Shown here: positions 25,168-33,856 of the stretch, piece after piece
Layout of the letters: each line of letters starts with the position of its first letter
Numbering within the stretch: the stretch's first letter is position 1
Source: Bacteroidales bacterium
Lineage (GTDB): Bacteria; Bacteroidota; Bacteroidia; Bacteroidales; F082
Direction: 5' to 3'
Assembly: GCA_017439405.1 (NCBI GenBank)
Contig: JAFSJF010000131.1
Location: 25,233-89,232 of the forward strand
Length of the DNA: 64,000 nucleotides
Notes under the pieces: model-generated
Told to the model about the DNA's origin: nothing
The model's database searches: none
Seen by the model: the letters and a program-made list of their open reading frames with translations, nothing else
Position numbers and translations under genes: made by a program

Positions 25168-27006
25168 ATGCTTGATGTCATCAAACTCTTGCCCGACAGT
25201 GTCGCCAACCAGATTGCGGCTGGGGAGGTGATACAACGTCCCGCCTCAGCCGTCAAGGAGCTGATGGAGAACGCCTTGGATGCCGGAGCCACCCAAATCG
25301 ACCTTGTGGTGAAGGACGCCGGCAAGTCGCTCATCATGGTCATCGACAACGGTTGCGGCATGTCGGAAACGGACGCGCGTCTCTGCTTTGAGCGGCACGC
25401 CACCTCGAAAATCAGTCGTGCCGAAGACCTGTTCGCCATCCGTACGATGGGTTTCCGTGGCGAGGCTTTGGCCAGCATCGCCGCTATCGCACAGGTGGAA
25501 CTAAAGACACGCCGCAAGGAGGACGAGGTGGGCACCAAGATTGTCAACGAAGGCTCGGTGGTCAAGGAACAAAGCCTGGTACCCATGTCGGTAGGCACGA
25601 GCTTCACCGTCAAGAACCTGTTTTTCAACGTCCCCGCACGGCGCAACTTCCTCAAGTCGCCGCAGGCTGAGATGCGCCACATTGTGGAAGAGTTCACTCG
25701 CGCAACGTTGATGAACCCTGAAACAGGCTTCACGCTGACGAGCGATGGCAAAGAACTCTATCACCTTTATTCAGGCAACCTAAAACAGCGTATCATGGGG
25801 TTGTTTGGGAGCAACTATGCAGAGAAGCTGCTGCCTGTCAACCAAGACTCGGAGCGGGTGTGCATACACGGCTTCATTGTCAAGGCCGAATACGCAAAGA
25901 AGACGCGCGGCGAGCAGTATTTCTTTGTGAACAAGCGCTTTATCAAACACGCCTACCTGCACCACGCCATAGAGAATGCCTTCATGGAGATGATTCCGAA
26001 GGACAGCTTTCCGGGCTATTTTCTCAATATCGAAGTCAATCCAGCCGACATCGACATCAACATTCATCCTACCAAGACCGAGGTCAACTTTCTGGACGTC
26101 AAGTTGGTGTATGCCATCCTTCACGCTGCCGTTCGCAAAGCCATCGGGCAGCACAACCTTTCGCCGACCATCGACTTCACCGAAACGCCCGACCTGAACA
26201 TCGATTTCGGAGAGGTGGCCAAATCCTCAAGCCCTTTGATTATGCCCAATGTGCCTGTCGATGAAATGTTCAATCCTTTCGTTCAAACGACTTCAAGTCA
26301 GTATGTTAGGTCGAGATGGAACGATTTTCCGCAGCATCGCGACAAGCCATCGGGCGACTGGCGGCAACTCTACGGAGAGCGCATAGGCCTGCCGTCTGTT
26401 AATAATAATGACGTGGAGGACGAAAATGCTGCCGAAACCTCTGCGAACACCCAGTATCTGCAAGTGAGCCAGACCTATATCGTTACCACGGTGAGGTCGG
26501 GTATCTTGCTGATTGACCAACATTTGGCACACACACGGGTGTTGTTTGAGAAGTATCTGAAACAGATGGAAAACCATAGTGGCGCCTCGCAGCAGGATCT
26601 GTTTCCTCAGGCTTTGACCCTCAACCTTAACGACGCCTCGCTGCTAAAAGAGTTGCAACCCGAGTTGGAAAACCTCGGATTCGTGTTGGAACAGGCCACC
26701 CCGACCACTTTCATGATAAATGGAACGCCCTCCGACTCGGCTGGTTGCGATATCCTGGAGCTTGTGGAAAAGATTTTGGACAACTACAAAATAAACCGCA
26801 CCGACTTGCAGTTAGACAGAAAGCTGAACATGGCTAAGACAATGGCCATGCAACTGTCCATCAAGGCGCAAACGAGGCTGACCGAACCAGAGATGCAAAA
26901 TCTTGTGGACCAGCTTTTTGCCTGCAACGTGCCGGAAATCGCGCCGAATGGGAAGAAGATATATGTTATCATTGGAATGGAAGAGTTGATGGAGAAACTT
27001 CGATAA
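25168..27006 (+). CDS. mutL: DNA mismatch repair protein MutL
   Basis: 612 residues. GHKL ATPase motifs: ELMENALDAGAT (motif I), DNGCGM (II), RHATSKI and TMGFRGEALASIAAI (III). The transducer has NKRFIKHAYLHHAIENAF and NIHPTKTEVNF. The C-terminal dimerisation domain contains LLIDQHLAHTRVLFE in place of the DQHAxxERxxxE endonuclease motif, so the nicking activity seen in many MutL proteins is probably missing. It coordinates mismatch recognition and strand excision. The ATG at 25168 directly follows the upstream small gene. Confidence 0.97.
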   Translation: MLDVIKLLPDSVANQIAAGEVIQRPASAVKELMENALDAGATQIDLVVKDAGKSLIMVIDNGCGMSETDARLCFERHATSKISRAEDLFAIRTMGFRGEALASIAAIAQVELKTRRKEDEVGTKIVNEGSVVKEQSLVPMSVGTSFTVKNLFFNVPARRNFLKSPQAEMRHIVEEFTRATLMNPETGFTLTSDGKELYHLYSGNLKQRIMGLFGSNYAEKLLPVNQDSERVCIHGFIVKAEYAKKTRGEQYFFVNKRFIKHAYLHHAIENAFMEMIPKDSFPGYFLNIEVNPADIDINIHPTKTEVNFLDVKLVYAILHAAVRKAIGQHNLSPTIDFTETPDLNIDFGEVAKSSSPLIMPNVPVDEMFNPFVQTTSSQYVRSRWNDFPQHRDKPSGDWRQLYGERIGLPSVNNNDVEDENAAETSANTQYLQVSQTYIVTTVRSGILLIDQHLAHTRVLFEKYLKQMENHSGASQQDLFPQALTLNLNDASLLKELQPELENLGFVLEQATPTTFMINGTPSDSAGCDILELVEKILDNYKINRTDLQLDRKLNMAKTMAMQLSIKAQTRLTEPEMQNLVDQLFACNVPEIAPNGKKIYVIIGMEELMEKLR

Positions 27007-27124
27007 GTTTGATAGTTGAAAGTAGTATTGTAGGGAAGATTGGGAAGACGGTGTATTGCCATGAAAACAGGTATAAACCACCACAAAAAAATGAAAAATA
27101 TGTGAAACCAGAAATCATAGGAAA

Positions 27125-28051
27125 ATGAACGAACAATTCAGCCCAACAGGATTCAAGGTGTTGCCGACAATTGTAAAGAACATATTGATAATCAATGTTT
27201 TGATGTATTTGGCCACAATCACTTTGACCCGTTTCAACATCGACCTGACCGACGTCCTTGGCTTGCACTTCTTCAGAGCTTCCGACTTCAGGATTTACCA
27301 GATTATCACCTACATGTTCATGCACGCCAATTTCGGGCATTTGTTTTTCAACATGTTCGCCCTATGGATGTTCGGCAACACGCTCGAAAACCTTTGGGGA
27401 TCGAAGCGTTTCTTGCTGTTCTACATGGTCTGCGGCATCGGGGCAGGCTTGTGCCAGGAATTGGTTCAATACATCCAATACACGACCTCGTTGGCGCAAT
27501 ACTCAACGGTGAATCTTGGCGGCCAAATCGTCACCATGGACACCTATTTGAACATGATGAACACCGTGGGCGCATCTGGCGCTGTCTATGGCCTGCTTTT
27601 GGCTTTCGGCATGATGTTCCCTAACTCGATGATTTACTTCTACTTCCTGATTCCCATCAAGGCGAAGTGGTTCGTCATCGGATATGCGGTCATTGAGCTG
27701 ATTACTGGGCTGACGGGTTTCGACAACGTGGCGCATTTCGCCCACCTTGGCGGCATGTTGTTCGGATTGCTGCTGATTTTGTATTGGAGGAAAAACCCAG
27801 CGGGTCAGGACAAGAATTTCAGGAAACTGAAGGATATAATCCAATCATGGAAGGATCGGTCACGCACGAAATACACGCCCTTCGAGGAGATTCGCGACGA
27901 GCAACGCGTATCTCGCGATGATGGCGAATACAACCGCCAAAAGGCTGAAAGAGAGCGCAATGTGGATGCCATCTTGGACAAGATTTCCAAAAGTGGCTAC
28001 GCCAGCCTGACCGATGAGGAAAAGGAGTTTTTGTTCAAAAACAGCAAGTGA
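27125..28051 (+). CDS. Rhomboid-family intramembrane serine protease
   Basis: 308 residues. The catalytic serine is Ser151 in VGASGAVYG and the catalytic histidine is His207 in VAHFAHLGGMLFG; HANFGHLFFNMFALWMFG supplies the conserved HxxxN region. Six or so membrane helices are followed by a charged cytoplasmic tail of about 75 residues. Rhomboids cleave membrane-spanning substrates within the bilayer; the substrate is unknown. The stop is one base before the ATG of the following EEP-family gene, so they form an operon. Confidence 0.92.
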   Translation: MNEQFSPTGFKVLPTIVKNILIINVLMYLATITLTRFNIDLTDVLGLHFFRASDFRIYQIITYMFMHANFGHLFFNMFALWMFGNTLENLWGSKRFLLFYMVCGIGAGLCQELVQYIQYTTSLAQYSTVNLGGQIVTMDTYLNMMNTVGASGAVYGLLLAFGMMFPNSMIYFYFLIPIKAKWFVIGYAVIELITGLTGFDNVAHFAHLGGMLFGLLLILYWRKNPAGQDKNFRKLKDIIQSWKDRSRTKYTPFEEIRDEQRVSRDDGEYNRQKAERERNVDAILDKISKSGYASLTDEEKEFLFKNSK

Positions 28052-28052
28052 G

Positions 28053-29159
28053 ATGGTTAGGAGAGAGCGCGGATTTTTCGGGAAGCTGTTGGTGTTCATC
28101 TTGGCATTGTTGGCTTTCATCGGGCTGATAGCCATGACGTTAAGCGTCGTGAATCCTTATCTCGACCCGAAGAAGTTCAGCTGGGCTTCGTTTTTCGGCT
28201 TGGCCTTTTGGGAGATTTTTGCTTTTAATTTATTGATTTTCTTTTTGTTGTTATTTCTTTGGTCGCGCAAGGTTTGGATTGCGGTCCTGGCTTTGGTGGT
28301 GGCCATTCCAGGCATTCGTAAATCGCTTTCCTTTGGCAAGCCCGTGAATGAAAGCGGCTATATTCGCGTGATGAGCTACAATGTACACAATTTCATCCAT
28401 TTAAATAATGAGATGGAAAAAAAAGACTTTGCCTACGAAATCATGGACAAGGTGCGAGAACAGAATCCCGATGTGCTTTGTTGTCAGGAGTTTAACGGTT
28501 TTAGTTCCAAGATGTCACGAGCACAATGTATCGAGGAATTCGCACAAGGTGCCGGATTCCAGCATGTCTATTACAACAAAAAAAGGAATTACGGGGGCAA
28601 TGTCATCTTTTCGAAATACCCATTGGCCAAGGCCACGGAAGAGAGTCGTTTGGAGAAGGAAGTCACTTCGGGTGTCATGGTCTCTGTCGATGCTGGCGAC
28701 AAGGGTAGGTTTTATGTAGCCAATCTTCACTTGGTTTCATTTCAGATTACGGAGGGCGAGATTAACGTGCTGACCAATTCCAACGAGTTGCGCAACCAGT
28801 TCGACACGGTAGGCATGACGGTGGCGCGAAAGCTGAAATACGCCTTTGAACGTCGCAGCGAGGAGCTTTCCGGGGTGCTGGAATCCGTGGCCCAGTTGGA
28901 CTGCCCGGTGATTATGTGTGGCGACTTCAACGACACGCCGCTTTCCTACACTTACAGGCAGATGCAAAAGGCGGGTTTCATGGATTCGTTTACGAAGGTG
29001 GGGCGCGGCATCAAGCCGACATACGCCGGGAAACTGCCTTTGATGCGCATTGATTACATTTGGGGGAATAGCCAAATTAAGCCGCTGGATTTCAGGCGAA
29101 TACATTATAAGGCCTCAGACCATTATCCCATCGTTTTGGATTTTTCAATTCAACAATGA
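28053..29159 (+). CDS. Membrane-anchored endonuclease/exonuclease/phosphatase-family protein
   Basis: About 368 residues from the ATG at 28053, just after the rhomboid stop. Two or three N-terminal membrane helices (KLLVFILALLAFIGLIAMTL; FAFNLLIFFLLLFLW; VWIAVLALVVAIPGI) precede a catalytic domain with the EEP motifs IRVMSYNVHNF, PDVLCCQEFNG, GDFNDTPLSY and IDYIWGN ... KASDHYPIVLDF. The set of Asn, Glu, Asp and His residues is complete. The family covers phosphodiesterases acting on phospholipids, nucleotides or DNA. Attachment to the membrane suggests a phosphoester at the periplasmic face, which is inference. Confidence 0.85.
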   Translation: MVRRERGFFGKLLVFILALLAFIGLIAMTLSVVNPYLDPKKFSWASFFGLAFWEIFAFNLLIFFLLLFLWSRKVWIAVLALVVAIPGIRKSLSFGKPVNESGYIRVMSYNVHNFIHLNNEMEKKDFAYEIMDKVREQNPDVLCCQEFNGFSSKMSRAQCIEEFAQGAGFQHVYYNKKRNYGGNVIFSKYPLAKATEESRLEKEVTSGVMVSVDAGDKGRFYVANLHLVSFQITEGEINVLTNSNELRNQFDTVGMTVARKLKYAFERRSEELSGVLESVAQLDCPVIMCGDFNDTPLSYTYRQMQKAGFMDSFTKVGRGIKPTYAGKLPLMRIDYIWGNSQIKPLDFRRIHYKASDHYPIVLDFSIQQ

Positions 29160-29223
29160 CATTATTTGGCAGCCTATGTGACAGTCCTGCAACTGAATAA
29201 CTTAACAACTTAACAACTATAAA

Positions 29224-30606
29224 ATGACACTGATTAAATCCATCTCCGGCATTCGCGGCACCATCGGGGGCCAGCCGGGCGACAACTTGACTCCTATCGA
29301 CATGGTGAAATTCACCGCCGCTTTCGTGAAATATGTGCAACACCGTGGTGTCAAACGGCCCAAAATCGTGGTGGGTCGCGACGCGCGTCTCTCAGGATTC
29401 CTTGTGAATCAGGTGGTTTGCGGTACTTTGCAAGCCATGGGTGCCGACGTGCTCGACATCGGCCTGAGCACCACGCCCACCACCGAAATCGCCGTCACAG
29501 GTCTGAAAGCCGACGCTGGCATCATCCTTACGGCGAGCCACAATCCTGCGCAATGGAACGCCTTGAAACTCCTCAACGAGAAGGGCGAGTTCATCTCCGC
29601 TGCCGAAGGCGCATGGTTGCTTGATGTGGCCTCCAAGGACGATTTCGAGTTTGTTCCGATTGAGCAAATCGGTAATTATCAACAAGTTGAAGGCTGGATG
29701 GACAAGCACGTTGAGATGGTCTGCCAACTGCCGTTGGTGAACAAGGAGGTCATTGCCAAGGCCAACTTCAAGGTGGCCGTGGACGCGGTCAATTCCACTG
29801 GCGGCATCGCTATCCCGAAGATGTTGCGCGCCCTCGGGGTGAATGAGGTGCTTGAGCTTAATTGCGAGCCGACGGGCAAGTTTGCCCATACGCCTGAGCC
29901 GCTGGCCCAAAACTTGACCGACATCTGCCGCTACGTCAAGGAGCAAGGTTGCGACTTCGGCGTGGTCGTCGATCCTGACGTTGACCGCTTGGTCTTCGTC
30001 AAGGAGGACGGTGAATTGTTTGGAGAGGAATACACATTGGTCTCGGTGGCCGACTTCATCCTGAAGCACACACCTGGTCCGACGGTCAGTAACCTGTCTT
30101 CGACCCGCGCTTTAAGAGACGTGACGCAAAAGCATGGCCAACAATACTTTGCCGCTGCCGTTGGCGAGGTCAACGTAGTGGAGAAGATGAAGGAAGTCGG
30201 TGCAGTCATCGGTGGCGAGGGTAACGGTGGTGTCATCTATCCTGAGTTGCACTACGGTCGCGACGCGCTCGTAGGCACGGCCTTGTTCCTCACGCAATTG
30301 GCCGAAAAGAAGGTGAAATGCTCCGAGCTGAAGAAGGAATACCCGGCATATTTCATGTCGAAGAACAAGATTCAACTGACACCCACTACCGACGTGGACG
30401 GCATTTTGGCCAAGTTTGCCGAGAAGTTTAAGAATGAGCAGGTTACAACTATCGACGGTGTGAAGATCGACTTCGCTGAGGGTTGGGTGCATCTGCGCAA
30501 GTCGAACACCGAGCCCATCATCCGCATCTACAGCGAGGGCAAGACCGAAGCCGATGCCGAGCGTTTCGCCGAAATGATTCTGGACGAGGCGCGGAAGATG
30601 GTGTGA
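29224..30606 (+). CDS. glmM: Phosphoglucosamine mutase/phosphomannomutase family (GlmM-like)
   Basis: 460 residues. The phosphoserine loop is TASHNPAQWNALKL, the metal loop is DPDVDRLVF, the sugar loop is GGEGNGGVIYP, and the phosphate-binding end is RKSNTEPIIRIYSE. The start MTLIKSISGIRGTIGG is typical of Bacteroidetes GlmM, which makes glucosamine-1-phosphate for UDP-GlcNAc and hence for peptidoglycan and LPS. Substrate within the alpha-D-phosphohexomutase family cannot be fixed by eye. A short AACTTAAC tandem sits just before the start, and a terminator follows. Confidence 0.85.
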   Translation: MTLIKSISGIRGTIGGQPGDNLTPIDMVKFTAAFVKYVQHRGVKRPKIVVGRDARLSGFLVNQVVCGTLQAMGADVLDIGLSTTPTTEIAVTGLKADAGIILTASHNPAQWNALKLLNEKGEFISAAEGAWLLDVASKDDFEFVPIEQIGNYQQVEGWMDKHVEMVCQLPLVNKEVIAKANFKVAVDAVNSTGGIAIPKMLRALGVNEVLELNCEPTGKFAHTPEPLAQNLTDICRYVKEQGCDFGVVVDPDVDRLVFVKEDGELFGEEYTLVSVADFILKHTPGPTVSNLSSTRALRDVTQKHGQQYFAAAVGEVNVVEKMKEVGAVIGGEGNGGVIYPELHYGRDALVGTALFLTQLAEKKVKCSELKKEYPAYFMSKNKIQLTPTTDVDGILAKFAEKFKNEQVTTIDGVKIDFAEGWVHLRKSNTEPIIRIYSEGKTEADAERFAEMILDEARKMV

Positions 30607-30632
30607 GTTAAACGGAAACACGCACAAATCTC

Positions 30633-30680
30633 AATATGTCGCGAACGGTCGCTTCCTTGATAGGAGGCGGCTGTTTTTTT
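30633..30680 (+). terminator. Terminator after glmM-like gene (repeat-family member)
   Basis: AACGGTCGCTTCC (30644-30656) pairs with GGAGGCGGCTGTT (30663-30675), 13 pairs including three G-U, followed by a T-run. The stretch just before it, AATATGTCGCGAACGGTCGC, is nearly the same as at 45961. Confidence 0.85.
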
Positions 30681-30743
30681 GTGAATCGGGCGACCTGCAT
30701 GACAAAAAAACAAAAAACTGTCTCCTTGTATCAAAAAATCCTT

Positions 30744-30751
30744 TATCTTTG
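30744..30751 (+). promoter_or_regulatory. -7 element of upp
   Basis: TATCTTTG, 22 bases before the upp ATG. A TTG lies 15 bases upstream (30726-30728), closer than ideal. Confidence 0.5.
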
Positions 30752-30773
30752 TGCCAACTTAACACTTGATCTT

Positions 30774-31430
30774 ATGATACAAATCCACGAATTAGGCGCA
30801 TCCGACAGCATCTTCAACCAGTTTATGGCCGAACTGCGCGACACCGCCATCCAGCAAGACCGCCTGCGCTTCCGCCATAACCTCGAACGCATTGGCGGAA
30901 TCATGGCCTACGAAATCAGCAAGACCATGGACTATGAGACCCATGAGGTGGTCACCCCCTTAGGCATCAAGGAGACAAGGCTGCTGAAGGAACAGCCTGT
31001 CATCGCCACCATACTGCGGGCCGGCGTGCCTTTCCACAACGGAATGCTCGACATGTTCGACCATGCCGACAGCGCGTTCATCGCGGCCTACCGCAAATAC
31101 GACAAGAACGAGGACTACGAAATCAGGGTAGAGTATTACTCCTCGCCCGAGCTCGACGGCAAAGTGCTCATCCTCTGCGACCCGATGTTGGCCACGGGCG
31201 AGTCCATCGTGAAGACCTTGGACGGCCTGCTCAACGAGATGGAGCCTAAGCACATCCACATCGCGGCCGCCGTGGCCAGCGCCGATGGCTTGGAGCACGT
31301 GAAGCGCAAGCTGTCGCGCAAGCCCGTCACCATCTGGGTGGGCAGCATCGACGAGGAACTGACCGCCAAGGCCTACATCGTTCCGGGCATTGGCGACGTG
31401 GGCGACTTGGCTTATGGAGAAAAGAGATAA
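30774..31430 (+). CDS. upp: Uracil phosphoribosyltransferase
   Basis: 218 residues from the ATG at 30774; the longer open frame contains the promoter and is rejected. ILRAGVPFHNGML, the PRPP loop VLILCDPMLATGESIV, and the uracil-binding end YIVPGIGDVGDLAYG identify it. It salvages uracil with PRPP to UMP in the cytosol. Its last codons overlap a 32-codon frame that leads to the NSS transporter gene. Confidence 0.95.
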   Translation: MIQIHELGASDSIFNQFMAELRDTAIQQDRLRFRHNLERIGGIMAYEISKTMDYETHEVVTPLGIKETRLLKEQPVIATILRAGVPFHNGMLDMFDHADSAFIAAYRKYDKNEDYEIRVEYYSSPELDGKVLILCDPMLATGESIVKTLDGLLNEMEPKHIHIAAAVASADGLEHVKRKLSRKPVTIWVGSIDEELTAKAYIVPGIGDVGDLAYGEKR

Positions 31431-31512
31431 CAAATTTTGTACGGCGCTTCAACAGGTACAGCCAGAGGCATTGACGGAAGGACTACTGAACTTGTTGGAA
31501 GGTCCGGCATAA
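31414..31512 (+). CDS. Possible 32-residue small protein or leader peptide
   Basis: An ATG inside the upp stop region opens a frame MEKRDNKFCTALQQVQPEAL... that ends in LLNLLEGPA with TAA at 31510-31512, 11 bases before the transporter ATG. The peptide is amphipathic and has no membrane segment. Position suggests translational coupling from upp to the transporter, or a small subunit. There is no family match that I know; it could be chance. Confidence 0.3.
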   Translation: MEKRDNKFCTALQQVQPEALTEGLLNLLEGPA

Positions 31513-31523
31513 AAGCGAAAAAC

Positions 31524-32876
31524 ATGACAGAAATCAAGAAAAAACGCGATGGCTTCGGCTCGAAGATCGGCATTATCGCCGCAGCTGCAGGCTCGGCCAT
31601 CGGATTAGGCAACATCTACCGCTTCCCTTGCGAATTGGGCAACAACGGCGGTGCAGCATTCTTGTTGGTCTATTTGGTCGTTGTCATCTTCCTCGGCGTC
31701 CCCGTGATGTTGTCGGAGTTGGCCATTGGACGACGCTCACAGAGCAACGCAGTGGGGGCGTTCAAAAAACTGGCTCCGAAATCGGCTTGGCCTTTGGTCG
31801 GATACTTGGGTGTTTTGTGCGGCTTCATTATTTTCGCGTTCTATTCCACCGTCTCGGGCTGGACGTTGGAGTACATCGTCAAGGCTGTGACCAACTCATT
31901 CAGAGGCAAGGATTTGGCCACCATTGAACAGGACTTCGCCGATTTCCACAACATGGGTTGGCGCAACGTGATGTGGCAAGCCGTTTTCATCTTCTTGACT
32001 GGTTTCGTGGTTTTCAAAGGCGTGCAAGACGGTATCGAAAAATACGCCAAAATCCTCATGCCCCTGCTTTTTGTTATCCTCGTTGTGCTTGGCATCCGTT
32101 CAGTGACTTTGCCTGGAGCAGGCGAGGGGCTTTCGTTCCTCTTCAAGCCTGATTTCTCGAAGATTACGGGCAAGGTGCTCATCAACGCCCTCGGGCAGGG
32201 CTTCTTCTCGCTGAGCCTTGGCATGGGCGTGCTCATCACTTACGGCTCCTATATCAAAAAGAGCGACAACCTCACTTCGACGGCGTTTTCTGTCGTGATT
32301 GCCGACACCCTGATTGCTCTTTTGGCGGGCATCGTCATCTTTCCCGCCGCATTCTCGTTCGGGATCAACCCAAAGGCGGGAATGGGTTTGGTATTCAATA
32401 CGATACCTATGATTTTCAACCAAATGGCAGGTGGCTATTTCTTCTGCATCATCTTCTTCGTGCTGTTGGCCATAGCCGCGCTGACCTCTACGATTTCGCT
32501 CCTTGAGGTCGTGGTGGCCTACGTTTCGGAACAGCTTCACATCAAGCGGCAGTGGGCCACCATCGTGGCCTGCGCCATCAGTTTGTTGGTGGGTGCTTTC
32601 GCCTCGCTGAGCCTGATGGAAAACACGCCGTTCACCATATGCGGCAAGACCATGTTCGACGCGATGGACTTCATCTCGTCCAATGTCATGCTGCCTCTCG
32701 GCGGGATGCTGATCGTCATCTTCGTCGGCTGGAAGATGGGCAAAAGCCAATTCTTTGCCGAAGTGGCCAACGAAGGTGCGCTGAAAGCGCCAATGAAGGC
32801 AATAATTTACTTCATTATCAGGTATTTGGCTCCATTGGCAATTGCAGTGGTGTTCGTCACAGGACTCATTAAATGA
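31524..32876 (+). CDS. Sodium-dependent transporter of the NSS (SLC6/LeuT) family
   Basis: About 450 residues, eleven or so membrane helices. The first carries the family motif AAAGSAIGLGNIYRFPCELGNNGGAAF; the sixth reads LGQGFFSLSLGMGVLITYGSY. These proteins import amino acids or related amines with sodium across the inner membrane. I start at the ATG at 31524 (MTEIKKKRDGFGSKIG); the open frame upstream from a TTG has no conserved look. The HhH gene follows after 6 bases. Confidence 0.9.
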   Translation: MTEIKKKRDGFGSKIGIIAAAAGSAIGLGNIYRFPCELGNNGGAAFLLVYLVVVIFLGVPVMLSELAIGRRSQSNAVGAFKKLAPKSAWPLVGYLGVLCGFIIFAFYSTVSGWTLEYIVKAVTNSFRGKDLATIEQDFADFHNMGWRNVMWQAVFIFLTGFVVFKGVQDGIEKYAKILMPLLFVILVVLGIRSVTLPGAGEGLSFLFKPDFSKITGKVLINALGQGFFSLSLGMGVLITYGSYIKKSDNLTSTAFSVVIADTLIALLAGIVIFPAAFSFGINPKAGMGLVFNTIPMIFNQMAGGYFFCIIFFVLLAIAALTSTISLLEVVVAYVSEQLHIKRQWATIVACAISLLVGAFASLSLMENTPFTICGKTMFDAMDFISSNVMLPLGGMLIVIFVGWKMGKSQFFAEVANEGALKAPMKAIIYFIIRYLAPLAIAVVFVTGLIK

Positions 32877-32882
32877 GAAACG

Positions 32883-33794
32883 ATGGATGGGTTGCGCAAG
32901 TGGTTTACTTTCAGTAAGGTAGAGCGTATTGCTGTCATCACGATAGGGGTCTGTATCCTCGCCTTGGTGTTGGCTTGCCTCTTGTGGAGGCCGAGGGTCT
33001 CTTTGGACGAGGCCTCGCTCCACAACCTTGACTCGCTCTTGGCTTTGCGTCGGGCGGCGGTGGAAGAAATGGAGCAACAAAAGGCCTCGCAATCGCAGGA
33101 AATGGCCGAGTTGCAGCCCTTCCCCTTCAACCCAAATACGATGACTGAGGAGGAAGGACGCCGTATTGGACTTACTGACAAGCAGATACGCAATATCATT
33201 AACTACCGTGACAAGGGTGGGAAGTTCTATTCGAAGAACGACGTGGCCAAGCTCTACACCATCAGTGAAGAGGATTTCGCACAGTTGGAGTCTTATATCG
33301 TCCTGCCCGAAGTGGCACGCAAGGAATACGCCAAACCCAAGACAGAAACCAAGGAGAACCAAAATGTTGTGGAAGAAAAGAAGGTGCAGAAAACGATTCC
33401 CGTAGTGGATTTGAACACTGCCGATTCGGCGCTGCTGACCGAGTTGCCGCAGATTGGACCATACACGGCGGCTCGAATCGTGGCCTATCGGGAGAAATTG
33501 GGCGGCTATCTCAACAAAGAGCAGCTTTTGGAGGTGAAGGGCATGGATGAGGCACGCTATAACGTCGCTGCACCTTATATTAAAATAGGTGACGCCGACG
33601 TTGCAAGAATCGACGTGAACCGCGCGGACTTCAAGACCTTGGTGAACCATCCATACCTCAACTACAACCAAGTGAAGCGCATTTTCAACCAACGCGAGAA
33701 ACGCGGCATGATCAAGGACTGGAACCAGCTCAAGGCCTTGCTGGAGGAAGTGGAACCTGTCAATCCTTTGATGGAGCGGTATGTGAAATTCTGA
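32883..33794 (+). CDS. Membrane-anchored helix-hairpin-helix protein (ComEA-like)
   Basis: 303 residues. One N-terminal membrane helix (VERIAVITIGVCILALVLACLLW), a short coiled-coil region, then three HhH units: about 85-145 (FNPNTMTEEEGRRIGLTDKQIRNIINYRDKGG), about 178-235 (DLNTADSALLTELPQIGPYTAARIVAYREKLGG) and about 240-300 (DVNRADFKTLVNHPYLNYNQVKRIFNQREK). HhH motifs bind DNA without sequence preference; similar ComEA proteins hold incoming DNA in the periplasm. A role in DNA uptake is inferred. Confidence 0.85.
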   Translation: MDGLRKWFTFSKVERIAVITIGVCILALVLACLLWRPRVSLDEASLHNLDSLLALRRAAVEEMEQQKASQSQEMAELQPFPFNPNTMTEEEGRRIGLTDKQIRNIINYRDKGGKFYSKNDVAKLYTISEEDFAQLESYIVLPEVARKEYAKPKTETKENQNVVEEKKVQKTIPVVDLNTADSALLTELPQIGPYTAARIVAYREKLGGYLNKEQLLEVKGMDEARYNVAAPYIKIGDADVARIDVNRADFKTLVNHPYLNYNQVKRIFNQREKRGMIKDWNQLKALLEEVEPVNPLMERYVKF

Positions 33795-33856
33795 GAAATG
33801 GATGCACGTTTTTTGGTTATTTGTTATTTTTGCGCCCGATTTATAATTGATTTGCC

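Noticed and set aside
32100-33692. 530-codon open frame on the minus strand
   Set aside because: Antisense to the NSS transporter and HhH genes; His/Gln-rich low-information translation typical of a shadow frame.
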